Part shown: piece after piece, positions 44,153-54,355 of the stretch
How the letters are laid out: every line of letters begins with the position of its first letter
How positions within the stretch are numbered: position 1 is the first letter of the stretch
NCBI RefSeq assembly: GCF_023674465.1
Contig: NZ_CP098400.1
Span: 2,446,801 to 2,510,800 of the forward strand
DNA: 64,000 nt
Direction of reading: 5' to 3'
Source: Xiashengella succiniciproducens
GTDB lineage: Bacteria; Bacteroidota; Bacteroidia; Bacteroidales; Marinilabiliaceae
Program-made: the position numbers and the translations under genes
Notes under the pieces: model-generated
Databases searched by the model: none
What the model saw: the letters and a program-made list of their open reading frames with translations, nothing else
What the model was told of the DNA's origin: nothing

Positions 44153-47100
44153 ATTATCAAAAAAACTCAGAAAATATTGCTTGCCACCGCTCTGGTGCTG
44201 GTAGGATTACCGGTACTTAGTTCCCTCGTTTTGATGATCCCGGCAGTACAGACCTCTATTGTCAGGATTGTAACCAACCGCTTGTCAGAGGATCTTAATA
44301 GCACAATTTCCATTCGTAAGGTAAGTATATTACCCTTTGCTGGAATCAGACTAAACGGCTTTCTGGTTCTTGACCAACAGCAGGACACCCTCTTTTACAC
44401 AGAAAAGGTAAGAGCAGGTGTAGACAGGTTTTCGATTAGACACAAACACTTATACCTGAGAGAAGTGGATTTTGTCGAACCGGTTATCAACCTGTATCAG
44501 CACCAGGACCGAATGAATTTCTCCTTTCTGCTTGATTCATTGGGTGGGGAAAAGAAGGACAGTGCCATATGGAAATATTCCATCGGCGCCGTGTCTATAA
44601 CTAATGGGGAAGTAGATATTTCTCACAGTATTTTTAAAAATCCAGAGCTATCTATAGATAAACTGTCTTTTAGCGGTCTCAACCTAAAAATCAAACGCAC
44701 TTCTGGACCTGACGAGCCACCGGCATTCAATGTATCTCACTTCTCTCTCCACGAAGCTTCCGGACTGGATCTCGAGGCCTTTGAAAGTAAAGGTTATATC
44801 AAGGAGGACAGAATTGTAATAGACAACCTGGCTTTTCGTACTGCGGCTTCGATATTCGACTTTGAGGCTATCGAACTTCCTTTCGGAAACACAGAGGTCT
44901 CAGGTTATGATGTCCCTTTTAGTGGAAAAATCAATAATATCACAATCTCCCCGGAAGAAATACATACATACTATCCTAAATTTCCTCTGATAGAAAGTCC
45001 CCTGTCACTGTCGGGAACCATTTTCGGTTCTCTCGACAATCTTAAGGGACGTAATATCACTGCTTCATTTGGCAATAACACATCATTCAGTACTTCATTC
45101 GACATCACAGGTTTGTCCAACTTCAATGAGGTGTTTATCTACATGGACATAGAGGCATTCGACACAACCATACCTGACCTGGAGCTGCTTATTAAGGGGA
45201 GTGAACCGACACTGCCCGAGTCCTTCAGGCAATTGGAAACCATCCATTACTCAGGTAATATTACCGGCTTTATCAACAACCTTGTTGCCTATGGATCCTT
45301 CACATCCAACCTGGGTGAGCTGAGCACCGACCTTGGAATTAAACTGGACAAAGATGGCAATGTATTATTTGGAGGACTGTTAAGCACAAAAGACTTCGAA
45401 CTGGGCCGGATGCTTAATGCAGATCCTGCTCTGGGCAAGATATCTCTTGACATGGAGGTAAGTGGATCTCGTTCTTCGGAAACCGACTACTTTGTTATAC
45501 TTGACGGTACTGTTGAAGAGCTGGAGCTCAACAATTACGATTATCAAAACATTGCCGTACAAGGTCTGTTGACCAATCAGAAGTTTGATGGAAACATCAG
45601 ATTATCGGACCCCAACGGTTCGCTTAATTTCATGGGTAAGGTGGATATGTCAGGTAATGTCCCGCACTTTGACTTTATGGCGTTGATTGCCAATGCACAG
45701 CTCGACAGGCTCAATCTGGCACCCAAACTGGAAGGCAGTGTATTGTCTGTATTAATTGAGACAAACTTCAGTGGTGACAACCTTGACGATCTCATCGGTG
45801 AAATATCTATATCAGATGGACTGCTTTACACCCCAAACTCATCAATCGACTTCGACTCAATACATATAAGAGCCGAAAGATACGGAGAATCAAAACATTT
45901 AAGTCTCCGGTCTGTCTTTGCTGATGCTGATATAGTCGGGCATTATATGTTCAGAAACCTCAAGGGGACAATTACCGGTTTTGTTGACAACTATCTTCCA
46001 TCTTTTATCGACAACAATACCAGAAAGAGAGGCTCAACAAACGATTTCGGTTTTGATATAAGACTGAAGCAGGTAAGTAACCTTGCTGCCATATTTGTTC
46101 CTGAGCTCAATATTTCGGATCAGGGATACATAAAGGGACACTTCAGCACCTCACCTCCAAATCTAGATCTTGAGGTGGGCCTAGGTCACATTAACTACAA
46201 GAATATAAGCAGCTACGGTTTTGAAGCAAAAGGACAGGCCAACGGCAACAATGTTTTGTCAATGACAAGCAATGCCGAGTTGGTTAGCATTGGCAAGTTA
46301 ATAGAACTACCCAACTTTTCAGTGTACCAGACTGCCGCTTCAGACACCCTTACCACAAATATATTCTGGAACAACTGGGATATGGTAAACAATAGTGGGG
46401 CACTTTACACAGTTACCGAGTTTGGCACTGACGAACATGGGCATCTTGCTGTCACTGTAGGCCTTGAACCATCTTCAGTAATGATAGCAGACAGTGTATG
46501 GAATATCAATAAGGCCAGTGTACGTTTTCACGACAACGGCCTCATTGTAGAAGGTCTCAAGATAGAAAATAGCAGCGAGCATATTGCATTAAACGGAACC
46601 CTTGACAAGGATGAAGCTGACGGGCTCAATCTTGAGTTTAGCAACCTCAGGATGGACCGACTCTTTGGCAGGGGCAAACAGGGTCGAATCACCTTCGGAG
46701 GAGAAATTGACGGACATATCAGAGTCAGTGAATACTACCGTGATCCATTGCTGTCGGCCAACGTCACTATCAATGATTTTGTGTTTAACAACGAGAGGTA
46801 TGGTACTTTCGGAATAAACAGCTGGTGGAACAAAGAAACTGAAACCATCGAGATACTTGCCCAACTCATAGATAATGGAGAAGACCGCCTCCACGGCTAT
46901 GGCGAATTCAACCCTGAGAAACGCCATCTGGACCTTAGCATGGACCTAAACAGGTTCAGCATATCCTTTTTGGATCCCTTCATTAACAAGGTATTGCAAG
47001 ATATGAAGGGCTACGCTTCAGGAAAGATGTATTTCAAAGGCCCTCTGTCACAGGCCTACCTTACCGGTAAGATAAAGGTTGATGACGGATCCTTTGGTGT

Positions 47101-48583
47101 GGATATGCTGAAGACAAATTATCATATCAGTGATTCGGTCAGCTTCTATCCAAATGAAATAAGATTCAGGGATATGACTCTGACTGACCGAAACAACCGT
47201 AAGGGCAAGTTCAAAGGATCTATATTCCACAATGGTCACTACAAGGATATGGTATTCAACCTCAGGGTTGAATCCAACAATATGGAGCTGCTAAATACCA
47301 AACATGCAGACAATGAATATTATTACGGGAATATTTTTGGTAACGGATATATGACAGTTACCGGAAACACAGATAATGTAACTCTCACCATCAACGGAAC
47401 CACTACCGGTAATTCCCGGTTCTTTATACCAATTCAGTCACAGGAAACAGCAACAGAAACCAATTTCATCCGATTCAGGAGCAAGGCTAACGGTAGCAAT
47501 CTTCAAATCCAGGAAGATCCAGGAATGGATTATAAGGTTGACCTTTCAGGTGCTACAATCAACATGAATATAGAGGTCACACCAGATGCTGAGGTGCAGA
47601 TTATCTTCGATGAGCGTATTGGTGACATACTGAGAAGCAAGGGTAACGGAAACCTGCAGATAATGATCAATAGGCAGGGCAACATACGCTTTTATGGTGA
47701 TTATATTATAGAAGAAGGAGATTACCTGTTCTCACTCCAAAACCTGATTAATAAACGCTTTACAATCAATCAGGGGGGAACTGTAAAATGGCAGGGAGAC
47801 CCCTATAATGCAGATATTGACATTACAGCTGTATATAAACTACGAGCTTCGCTGGCCGACTTGCTTGATCCAGTATCAGGGGCTATATCGGGCTCCTCAG
47901 ATGTTCAGCGCAGGGTGCAGATACACACCAACCTCATGCTCAGTGGAATGCTTCAACAACCTTCAGTAAGATTCGGTCTTGAAATGCCTACACTTGACGA
48001 AAGCCTTGAGTCTCTGGTTCTGGGATATATTACATCTGATGAAGAACTCAACAGGCAGGTATTATCTCTACTTGTTCTCAACAGGTTCTATCCACCAGAA
48101 CATATGAGGGTTGACAATAACTCAGGCATCAGGTCTGAAAGCGCAGCTCTCGTCACTACTACTGAGATGCTTTCGTCACAGATATCAAGATGGATAAATA
48201 CCCTTACAAGTGATGTGGATGTTGGTGTAGCCTACCGTCCAGGCGATAATATAACAAGTGACGAGTTTGAAGTTGCAGCCTCTACCCAGATGTTTAACAA
48301 CCGCGTTACAATCAATGGAAATGTCGGTTATGGAAAGTATTACACAAATACCGGTAAGATGGTCGGTGACTTTGATGTGGATGTTAAACTCAATCCGGTT
48401 GGAACACTCAGAGCCAGAGCTTATACACGTTCTAATGAGGATCTTATTTACGAAACCTCACCCACCACTCAGGGAATTGGCCTATCTTACAAAGAGGAGT
48501 TCAACAGTATTAAAGAGCTCTGGCTGAAGTACAAACGGCTCTTCACAAACAGAAGGAAAGACTCTGACAATGAAGGAGATTAA
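44153..48583 (+). CDS. TamB-like translocation and assembly module protein (DUF490)
   Basis: This very large protein (1468 residues from TTG at 44177, 1476 from ATT at 44153) has an N-terminal hydrophobic anchor (LLATALVLVGLPVLSSLVLM), long stretches of repeated beta-strand segments, and a C-terminal TamB domain (about 1180-1450: IIEEGDYLFSLQNLINKRFT, DADI-type VDITAVYKLRASLADLLDP). TamB spans the periplasm and takes part in outer-membrane protein or lipid transfer with TamA. The start is uncertain: no ATG exists in frame after the upstream TAA at 44141, and the basic residues that should precede the anchor (IIKKTQKI) are only included if translation begins at ATT 44153. The coordinate given uses that reading. 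Confidence 0.85.
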   Translation: MIKKTQKILLATALVLVGLPVLSSLVLMIPAVQTSIVRIVTNRLSEDLNSTISIRKVSILPFAGIRLNGFLVLDQQQDTLFYTEKVRAGVDRFSIRHKHLYLREVDFVEPVINLYQHQDRMNFSFLLDSLGGEKKDSAIWKYSIGAVSITNGEVDISHSIFKNPELSIDKLSFSGLNLKIKRTSGPDEPPAFNVSHFSLHEASGLDLEAFESKGYIKEDRIVIDNLAFRTAASIFDFEAIELPFGNTEVSGYDVPFSGKINNITISPEEIHTYYPKFPLIESPLSLSGTIFGSLDNLKGRNITASFGNNTSFSTSFDITGLSNFNEVFIYMDIEAFDTTIPDLELLIKGSEPTLPESFRQLETIHYSGNITGFINNLVAYGSFTSNLGELSTDLGIKLDKDGNVLFGGLLSTKDFELGRMLNADPALGKISLDMEVSGSRSSETDYFVILDGTVEELELNNYDYQNIAVQGLLTNQKFDGNIRLSDPNGSLNFMGKVDMSGNVPHFDFMALIANAQLDRLNLAPKLEGSVLSVLIETNFSGDNLDDLIGEISISDGLLYTPNSSIDFDSIHIRAERYGESKHLSLRSVFADADIVGHYMFRNLKGTITGFVDNYLPSFIDNNTRKRGSTNDFGFDIRLKQVSNLAAIFVPELNISDQGYIKGHFSTSPPNLDLEVGLGHINYKNISSYGFEAKGQANGNNVLSMTSNAELVSIGKLIELPNFSVYQTAASDTLTTNIFWNNWDMVNNSGALYTVTEFGTDEHGHLAVTVGLEPSSVMIADSVWNINKASVRFHDNGLIVEGLKIENSSEHIALNGTLDKDEADGLNLEFSNLRMDRLFGRGKQGRITFGGEIDGHIRVSEYYRDPLLSANVTINDFVFNNERYGTFGINSWWNKETETIEILAQLIDNGEDRLHGYGEFNPEKRHLDLSMDLNRFSISFLDPFINKVLQDMKGYASGKMYFKGPLSQAYLTGKIKVDDGSFGVDMLKTNYHISDSVSFYPNEIRFRDMTLTDRNNRKGKFKGSIFHNGHYKDMVFNLRVESNNMELLNTKHADNEYYYGNIFGNGYMTVTGNTDNVTLTINGTTTGNSRFFIPIQSQETATETNFIRFRSKANGSNLQIQEDPGMDYKVDLSGATINMNIEVTPDAEVQIIFDERIGDILRSKGNGNLQIMINRQGNIRFYGDYIIEEGDYLFSLQNLINKRFTINQGGTVKWQGDPYNADIDITAVYKLRASLADLLDPVSGAISGSSDVQRRVQIHTNLMLSGMLQQPSVRFGLEMPTLDESLESLVLGYITSDEELNRQVLSLLVLNRFYPPEHMRVDNNSGIRSESAALVTTTEMLSSQISRWINTLTSDVDVGVAYRPGDNITSDEFEVAASTQMFNNRVTINGNVGYGKYYTNTGKMVGDFDVDVKLNPVGTLRARAYTRSNEDLIYETSPTTQGIGLSYKEEFNSIKELWLKYKRLFTNRRKDSDNEGD

Positions 48584-48723
48584 CCATCATTGTCATTTAT
48601 TGCATGTTCATGTAAAATAAGACTATACTGGTAAAAATTCGATTGATTATCCTGAGCAAATAAATGATCTTTGAGTTATTGCTGTAAAGATATAGTAGTG
48701 TCAGGATCAATTTACCCCAGAAG

Positions 48724-50634
48724 ATGAAGGAATTTTTACTCAAGGTCTTTAACGATAGGATAATCTCACCATGGTGGATACTACTGATAGACATGATGCT
48801 GGTATCAAATGCCTTCGTTATTTCATATGTCATCAGGTTGAACGTAATGTTGCCTTCCTACTCAGTATGGGAGTTTGTCAGAGGTGGAGCATATGTGATT
48901 TTCGTATATGCTATAGTCTTCTACCTTTTCGGCATACATAGAGGAGTAATCAGACACACCAACTTTTCGGAGTTACGTATGCTCTCAATTGCATGTACCA
49001 CAACCCTGGTATTATTACTTGGCCTCCATTTTATTGCCGGACTTATCAACCCCGAATTTGCTATGGTACCCCGTCTGGTACTGGTATTGCATTTTGTTCT
49101 TGTAGTGTTCTTCTGCTTTGGCTTCAGGCTTGTAGTGCGTGAAACCTATTCATATCTCACAACCAGCAAAGGTTCAGTGATGACTGTTATCTACGGTACA
49201 GGCGACCTGGCTCTTATAACACATGAAGCAATTCGCAATGACAAAGAGAGTCAGTATCATGTTGCAGCCTTTGTAGATGAAGAACCTTCCAAGTGGAACA
49301 TGAGCCTTAACACCCTGCCTGTATTAAGCTGGGAGAAGCTTCTCAAGCAGGAAGGCAAGTGGGATAGCATAAAAGTTGTAATCCTGGCTGTTACGGACAT
49401 CTCGACCAGGCAGAAGCAGATGATTGCTGAAGAATGTATGCGTCGGGAATGGAAACTAAAGGTAATGCCATCAGTAGGCAACTGGGTAAATGGGATTTCC
49501 AATACAAGCCAGATTCGTGACGTACGCATTGAAGACCTTTTGGGTCGTGATGAAATCCAACTTAACCAAAGACGTATTATGGAAGGTCTTGACAACAAGA
49601 CCATCCTCGTTTCTGGAGCTGCCGGATCTATCGGATCTGAAATAGTACGCCAGCTGCTTCGTTTCCCTGTCAGACAAATTATAATGCTCGACCAGGCTGA
49701 ATCGGCTCTTTATGACCTCCAACAGGAAATTATACTAAGGCACGACGACGCTCCATTCAAACCGGTTCTTGCTGATATCACTAACCAAAGAATGATGAGG
49801 AAGGTTTTCGAAACCTACAAACCTCATATTGTTTTCAATGCTGCTGCTTACAAGCACGTTCCCATGATGGAGGAATCTCCTTACGAAGCTGTTAGGGTCA
49901 ACATTGGAGGAACAAAGATTCTGGCAGACTTGTCGGTTGAATTTGGCGTCGAAAAATTCGTCATGGTAAGTACTGATAAAGCTGTCAATCCCACCAATGT
50001 AATGGGAGCTTCCAAAAGGATATGCGAATTATATATTCAGTCCTTATCTCAGTTGCCTGAAATGAAAACAGCGTTTGTAACAACACGCTTTGGTAACGTA
50101 CTTGGTTCAAACGGTTCGGTTGTCCCCCTTTTCAAACGCCAGATTGCTCAGGGCGGTCCTGTAACGGTAACCCACCCAGAAATTACACGATTCTTTATGA
50201 CTATCCCCGAAGCTTGTCAGCTTGTACTTGAGGCATCTTTTATGGGCAACGGAGGAGAGATCTTTGTTTTTGACATGGGAGAACCTGTTAGAATTGCCGA
50301 CCTTGCAGAGAAAATGATAAAACTGTCAGGACTTAAACTTGGTGAAGACATTGATATTGTATATACAGGTCTTCGGCCGGGAGAAAAGTTGTATGAAGAA
50401 TTGCTGGCCTCCAAAGAACATACCAAACCTACCTATCATGACAAGATCATGATAGCAAATGTCAAGACCTGCGATTTTAATGATATCAATCGTCAAATCC
50501 TGGGTCTTCATGAATCTGCATACAATGAATCTGAGGAATTAATTGTGGCAAGAATGAAGGAGTTGATTCCTGAATTTAATCCTCAAAACGAAAGATACCG
50601 TAGGCTTTTGGTTGCACGTGAGCTATCGGTCTGA
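48724..50634 (+). CDS. Membrane nucleotide-sugar dehydratase/epimerase of the FlaA1/CapD/WbpM type
   Basis: 636 residues. The N-terminal region has four transmembrane helices (about 17-120). A first Rossmann-like domain (GTGDLALITHEAI) is followed by the catalytic SDR domain with ILVSGAAGSIGSEIVRQLLR (NAD-binding), FNAAAYKHVPMMEESPYEAV and STDKAVNPTNVMGASKRICE. Relatives convert UDP-N-acetylglucosamine to 4-keto-6-deoxy sugars for capsule or glycan synthesis. No other glycan gene is adjacent except the following beta-helix protein. Confidence 0.93.
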   Translation: MKEFLLKVFNDRIISPWWILLIDMMLVSNAFVISYVIRLNVMLPSYSVWEFVRGGAYVIFVYAIVFYLFGIHRGVIRHTNFSELRMLSIACTTTLVLLLGLHFIAGLINPEFAMVPRLVLVLHFVLVVFFCFGFRLVVRETYSYLTTSKGSVMTVIYGTGDLALITHEAIRNDKESQYHVAAFVDEEPSKWNMSLNTLPVLSWEKLLKQEGKWDSIKVVILAVTDISTRQKQMIAEECMRREWKLKVMPSVGNWVNGISNTSQIRDVRIEDLLGRDEIQLNQRRIMEGLDNKTILVSGAAGSIGSEIVRQLLRFPVRQIIMLDQAESALYDLQQEIILRHDDAPFKPVLADITNQRMMRKVFETYKPHIVFNAAAYKHVPMMEESPYEAVRVNIGGTKILADLSVEFGVEKFVMVSTDKAVNPTNVMGASKRICELYIQSLSQLPEMKTAFVTTRFGNVLGSNGSVVPLFKRQIAQGGPVTVTHPEITRFFMTIPEACQLVLEASFMGNGGEIFVFDMGEPVRIADLAEKMIKLSGLKLGEDIDIVYTGLRPGEKLYEELLASKEHTKPTYHDKIMIANVKTCDFNDINRQILGLHESAYNESEELIVARMKELIPEFNPQNERYRRLLVARELSV

Positions 50635-50786
50635 ACCAGTTTAACAGCGACACACTTATATAAGCGGACAGCTTAATCCTATTTTGTTGTTAATTGTAGG
50701 GAGTGCTCTTTACAATTATTTTCTTTCGCCTTATATTTAGCGTAATTCTCATTGTTACCAAACTTTAACTATATAATTACTCTGAT

Positions 50787-52568
50787 ATGAAGAGGCTTTT
50801 TCTCTGCGTTTGTATCACCATACTGTATTTTTCAGTAGTAGAGGCTACCTCCTACTATGTCAGTCCTGCCGGTTCATCTAATGGCCAAGGGACTGCCGCC
50901 TCACCCTGGAATCTGCAGACTGCACTTACCAGTAATAAAGTAAATCCAGGTGATACAATTTGGATTGCCGGTGGTACATATGTCGGCAATTTCATCGCAG
51001 GCCTCTCCGGACGTGAAGGAAGTCCAATTATCTACAGAGCAGTACCGGGACAGGAACCTATACTCGATGGCAACACCAACAACGGAGCCAATGAAGTGTT
51101 GAGAATTAATGGTAGCTACCTTTGGTTTTGGGGACTTACTATTAGCAATTCAGCTTCTTCAGGCAATAACTATTACAAAGATGGAGTCTTCTTTGGAGGA
51201 GCCAATAGCAAGCTGGTTAACTGTATTATCCGCAATAATGGAGGTAATGGTGTTGGGTTCTGGCAAACTGCAGTCAACTCCGAAGTATACGGTTGCATTA
51301 TCTACAACAATGGCTATATGGGTAGTGACCGAGGACACGGTCACGGCATATATGGACAAAATGCCTCCCTGCTCAAGATTATCAGAGACAATGTATTATT
51401 TCACTCATATGGAGTTGGAATTCATATCTATAGTGAAAGTGGATCTATTCAGGGTTTTTCAATAGAGGGTAACACAATATTCAACAGCGGCATACCTGGA
51501 GCAAAGTTTATCGAACGTAATATTCTGATAGGTGGATTGCAGCAGGCTGACAGAATCACAATTACTGGCAATCACATTTACAACCGTCCCAACTATCAGT
51601 CAAAGGCCAGTATTCAGCTTGGCTATGATGCATCCAACCGTAATGCTGAGGTTTCTGACAACAAAATAGTCGACGGCTCTCTGTATATGATTAAAGGCTG
51701 GAACTCACTGCAGGTACTGCGCAACTCTATTTATGCACGCAATTCACAAATGCAGCTTATAGCATTCGACAATTTCAATAATATAACTACTCCCCTGTTC
51801 AACAATAACAAGTATCTCGGTGGAACACTGGCAGAAATGAACTTCCAGGTCTGGAAGACATTTTCTAAACAGGATGCCAACAGCACATACTCATCCTCCC
51901 TGCCAACACAAAACGAGTATTATGTGATTAAGAACCGTTATGAAGGAGGAAGGGCAAATGTGGTGGTTTACAACTGGGCTAAGGCTGAGAATATGATGAT
52001 AGACCTATCTACCGTATTAAGCACAAATTCAAGGTTTAGCATATACGATGCAATGAATCTGCAGGCAGGTCCGGTAGTCAGCGGCACATACTCAGGAGGA
52101 GCTATACGGATACCACTAAACCTGAATAGTATTGAACTCCCGATAAGAGCTGACAGCAACAGGGGCGATCTAAGGCATACACTGCCTGAATTTGGGGTCT
52201 TTATTGTAACTTCAGTAGGTTCATTACCTTCCGGTATTGAAACACCCGTATTCGAAGATCTACCACTCAAGATTAAGAAGTGTAGTCCCAATCCAACTGT
52301 AGATTTGCTTGCAATTGAAGCCTATTCGCCTACACAGACCAGGCTTCTGGTAAATGTATTCGACGAGGTAGGGCGTATGGTGTATAATGAGGGTTTCAAT
52401 GCTCACATTGGGGACAACAAACTAGTCATCAATATGGCAACACTGGCAGGTGGCTTGTACATTGTGACACTTACTGATGGAGCATACACTGACACATGCA
52501 AAATCCTTAAGAGGGACTTTGCACTAAACTCGGAAAAAGAAAAGGAAAAAGAGCTTCCTCTACATTAG
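50787..52568 (+). CDS. Secreted right-handed beta-helix protein with T9SS C-terminal domain
   Basis: 593 residues. Signal peptide (about 1-20, ending VEATSY), then a right-handed parallel beta-helix (about 22-360) with Asn/Gly-rich coils (VNCIIRNNGGNGVGFWQT, HGHGIYGQNASLLK) as in pectate-lyase-like proteins. A T9SS sorting domain lies near the end (about 500-578, NPTVDLLAIEAYSPTQT, GGLYIVTLTDG), followed by a short basic-acidic tail. Beta-helix proteins bind or cut acidic glycans. Here no catalytic residues can be assigned. It ends against the response regulator gene with overlapping stop codons. Confidence 0.88.
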   Translation: MKRLFLCVCITILYFSVVEATSYYVSPAGSSNGQGTAASPWNLQTALTSNKVNPGDTIWIAGGTYVGNFIAGLSGREGSPIIYRAVPGQEPILDGNTNNGANEVLRINGSYLWFWGLTISNSASSGNNYYKDGVFFGGANSKLVNCIIRNNGGNGVGFWQTAVNSEVYGCIIYNNGYMGSDRGHGHGIYGQNASLLKIIRDNVLFHSYGVGIHIYSESGSIQGFSIEGNTIFNSGIPGAKFIERNILIGGLQQADRITITGNHIYNRPNYQSKASIQLGYDASNRNAEVSDNKIVDGSLYMIKGWNSLQVLRNSIYARNSQMQLIAFDNFNNITTPLFNNNKYLGGTLAEMNFQVWKTFSKQDANSTYSSSLPTQNEYYVIKNRYEGGRANVVVYNWAKAENMMIDLSTVLSTNSRFSIYDAMNLQAGPVVSGTYSGGAIRIPLNLNSIELPIRADSNRGDLRHTLPEFGVFIVTSVGSLPSGIETPVFEDLPLKIKKCSPNPTVDLLAIEAYSPTQTRLLVNVFDEVGRMVYNEGFNAHIGDNKLVINMATLAGGLYIVTLTDGAYTDTCKILKRDFALNSEKEKEKELPLH

Positions 52569-53218
52569 ATCTCTACAAGGTGGTTACGGATAGCGAACAC
52601 CACAAGGCTCGCTGTATTCTTACATCCTGATTTTAACAGGATATTGGCTCTGTGTTTTTCGACAGTTCGTTTGCTGATAAACAGTTTGTCGGCTATTTCA
52701 CTATTGGATAGTCCCTGGCAAATTTCGATAAGTACCTCAAGTTCCCTGTCTGACAAGGCGTCATCCTTATTAGCTTCAAGACTGTTGCCTTTTCTTGCAA
52801 CAACTAATCCCCTGAGCAACTGTTCGGAAAAGTAGTTGCCTCCTTCACAAACAGTGCGTATGGCTTCATCCACCTCCTGTAACTCACTATCCTTAAGCAC
52901 AAAGCCCCTCACTCCCAGTTCCACCATCTTTGTGTAGTACTCCTGATCTCCATACATTGAGAGTGTGATTATCTTTAGGTCGGGTGTTTTTTCAAGAGCC
53001 CTTCTTGAAGCCTCTATACCGTCCATTTTTGGCATTGAGATATCCATTAGTACCACATCCGGAGCAGCACTTTCATAATGCTCCAGAAATTCCAACCCAT
53101 TATGTGCCTCACCTGCAATAAGGTAATATGGCAGTTGGCTCAGTAGAGATTTAAGACCATTAAGAAAAAGGTTGTGGTCATCTACAAGAAACAGTCTTAT
53201 CTTATTTGTGCTTTCCAT
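52565..53218 (-). CDS. NarL/FixJ-family response regulator
   Basis: 217 residues. Receiver domain (about 8-123): IRLFLVDDHNLFLNGLKSLL with the acidic pair, phospho-Asp in VVLMDISMPKMDG and the lysine in GFVLKDSEL. LuxR-type helix-turn-helix (about 152-210): LSDRELEVLIEICQGLSN, then IADKLFISKRTVEKHRANIL. It is partnered with the histidine kinase gene it overlaps by 17 bp. No target operon is obvious. Its stop overlaps that of the convergent beta-helix gene. Confidence 0.94.
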   Translation of the reverse strand: MESTNKIRLFLVDDHNLFLNGLKSLLSQLPYYLIAGEAHNGLEFLEHYESAAPDVVLMDISMPKMDGIEASRRALEKTPDLKIITLSMYGDQEYYTKMVELGVRGFVLKDSELQEVDEAIRTVCEGGNYFSEQLLRGLVVARKGNSLEANKDDALSDRELEVLIEICQGLSNSEIADKLFISKRTVEKHRANILLKSGCKNTASLVVFAIRNHLVEI

Positions 53219-54188
53219 CGTCAGATAAAGGAATAGTTATACTTACATTAACACCCTGATTGTAGCCCGATTTAACCTCAAGCTTGCCCTTCATAGAATT
53301 GACCCTGTTGAGCATATTATAGTATCCTGCACCTCCATCTCTGGTGCCAGAAAACAGATTGGTCGTATCAAAGCCTACCCCATCATCACAATAAATCACC
53401 CTGACATTGTCATTGTCTGCATATAGTTCTATAACAGCTTTCTTTGCACTCGCGTGCTTTATAGTGTTATTTATCAGTTCGCATACAGATCTGTATATTA
53501 CAACTTCAAGAACTGGGCTGTAACGGGTCTCATACACATTAGTAACAAAATCTACTCTCAGACCCCTGCTTTGATTTACCTTCTTAATAAAGTTACGTAT
53601 TGCCTTTGCAATACCAAAATTCGTCAATATATGAGGACTTAAATTATTAGAGATATCCTGAATACTTTTAATTGCCTCACTAATTGCAACATTCATATTA
53701 CTTATTACTGCCCTTGAATTAGGCGGTACATCTGTTGTCGACAGGCTCGATACTGACATCTTAATTGTAGACAGCAGGGGTCCCAGTCCATCATGCAATT
53801 CTGCAGCAAAACGTCTACGCTCACGCTCCTCAGCCTGAATTACAGCATTAAGCAGGGCCTTCTCCTGGTATCGGGTACGAGCCTCTGTCTCCTTTATATA
53901 CTTGAATATCTTTTGAATAAGGAACACCCCTACAGCAAAGAAAAGACTGGTAATTGCACCCAACCAGTTATAAAAAAGACGGAAATACTGAGGTTTAAAC
54001 TCAGTGACAAAGGGTAGAAACTCTAAAAGCCTTTGAACTGCCATAATAACAAATCCAAAGGATATAAGAATCCACGAAAGATTGTACTTGGTAACCTTTG
54101 TAAGCTTAACAGCAACCGCAGCTGCAAAAAACTGCAAAATAATGGTAATACCTAAAGTAATAATTAATAGCGTTGGCTGTTGTTCCAT
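53202..54188 (-). CDS. Sensor histidine kinase of the NarX/DegS (HisKA_3) type
   Basis: 328 residues. About three transmembrane helices at the N-terminus (about 7-28, 37-57, 72-95), a short linker, the HisKA_3 box AELHDGLGPLLSTIKMSVSS with the phospho-His, and an HATPase domain (about 215-320) with VCELINNTIKHASAKKAV and DDGVGF and GGAGYYNMLNRV. The signal is unknown; no large extracellular sensor is visible. It precedes and overlaps the response regulator gene. Confidence 0.94.
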   Translation of the reverse strand: MEQQPTLLIITLGITIILQFFAAAVAVKLTKVTKYNLSWILISFGFVIMAVQRLLEFLPFVTEFKPQYFRLFYNWLGAITSLFFAVGVFLIQKIFKYIKETEARTRYQEKALLNAVIQAEERERRRFAAELHDGLGPLLSTIKMSVSSLSTTDVPPNSRAVISNMNVAISEAIKSIQDISNNLSPHILTNFGIAKAIRNFIKKVNQSRGLRVDFVTNVYETRYSPVLEVVIYRSVCELINNTIKHASAKKAVIELYADNDNVRVIYCDDGVGFDTTNLFSGTRDGGAGYYNMLNRVNSMKGKLEVKSGYNQGVNVSITIPLSDDGKHK

Positions 54189-54221
54189 GGCAATCAGATT
54201 TCATATGGGAAGGCGATGAAC

Positions 54222-54252
54222 AAATATATCTTATTCGCATGAAACCCGAAAT
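54222..54252 (-). promoter_or_regulatory. Promoter of the kinase/regulator operon
   Basis: TATATTTG (54229-54222) fits TAnnTTTG, with TTTC (54252-54249) 19 bp upstream, one base off the -33 TTTG. It lies 33 bp before the kinase start. Confidence 0.5.
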
Positions 54253-54304
54253 AGGTATTTTACGTTATACAGTCAATTACAAAGGCCATATTTTTATAAA
54301 AAAC

Positions 54305-54336
54305 ATTGTATTGGCAATTGATTTACACTATTTTTG
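54305..54336 (+). promoter_or_regulatory. Promoter of the small lipoprotein gene
   Basis: ATTG (54305-54308), a 20-bp spacer and TATTTTTG (54329-54336) fit the Bacteroidetes promoter, 19 bp before the lipoprotein ATG. Confidence 0.6.
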
Positions 54337-54355
54337 ATTACAAAACGAAGACATT

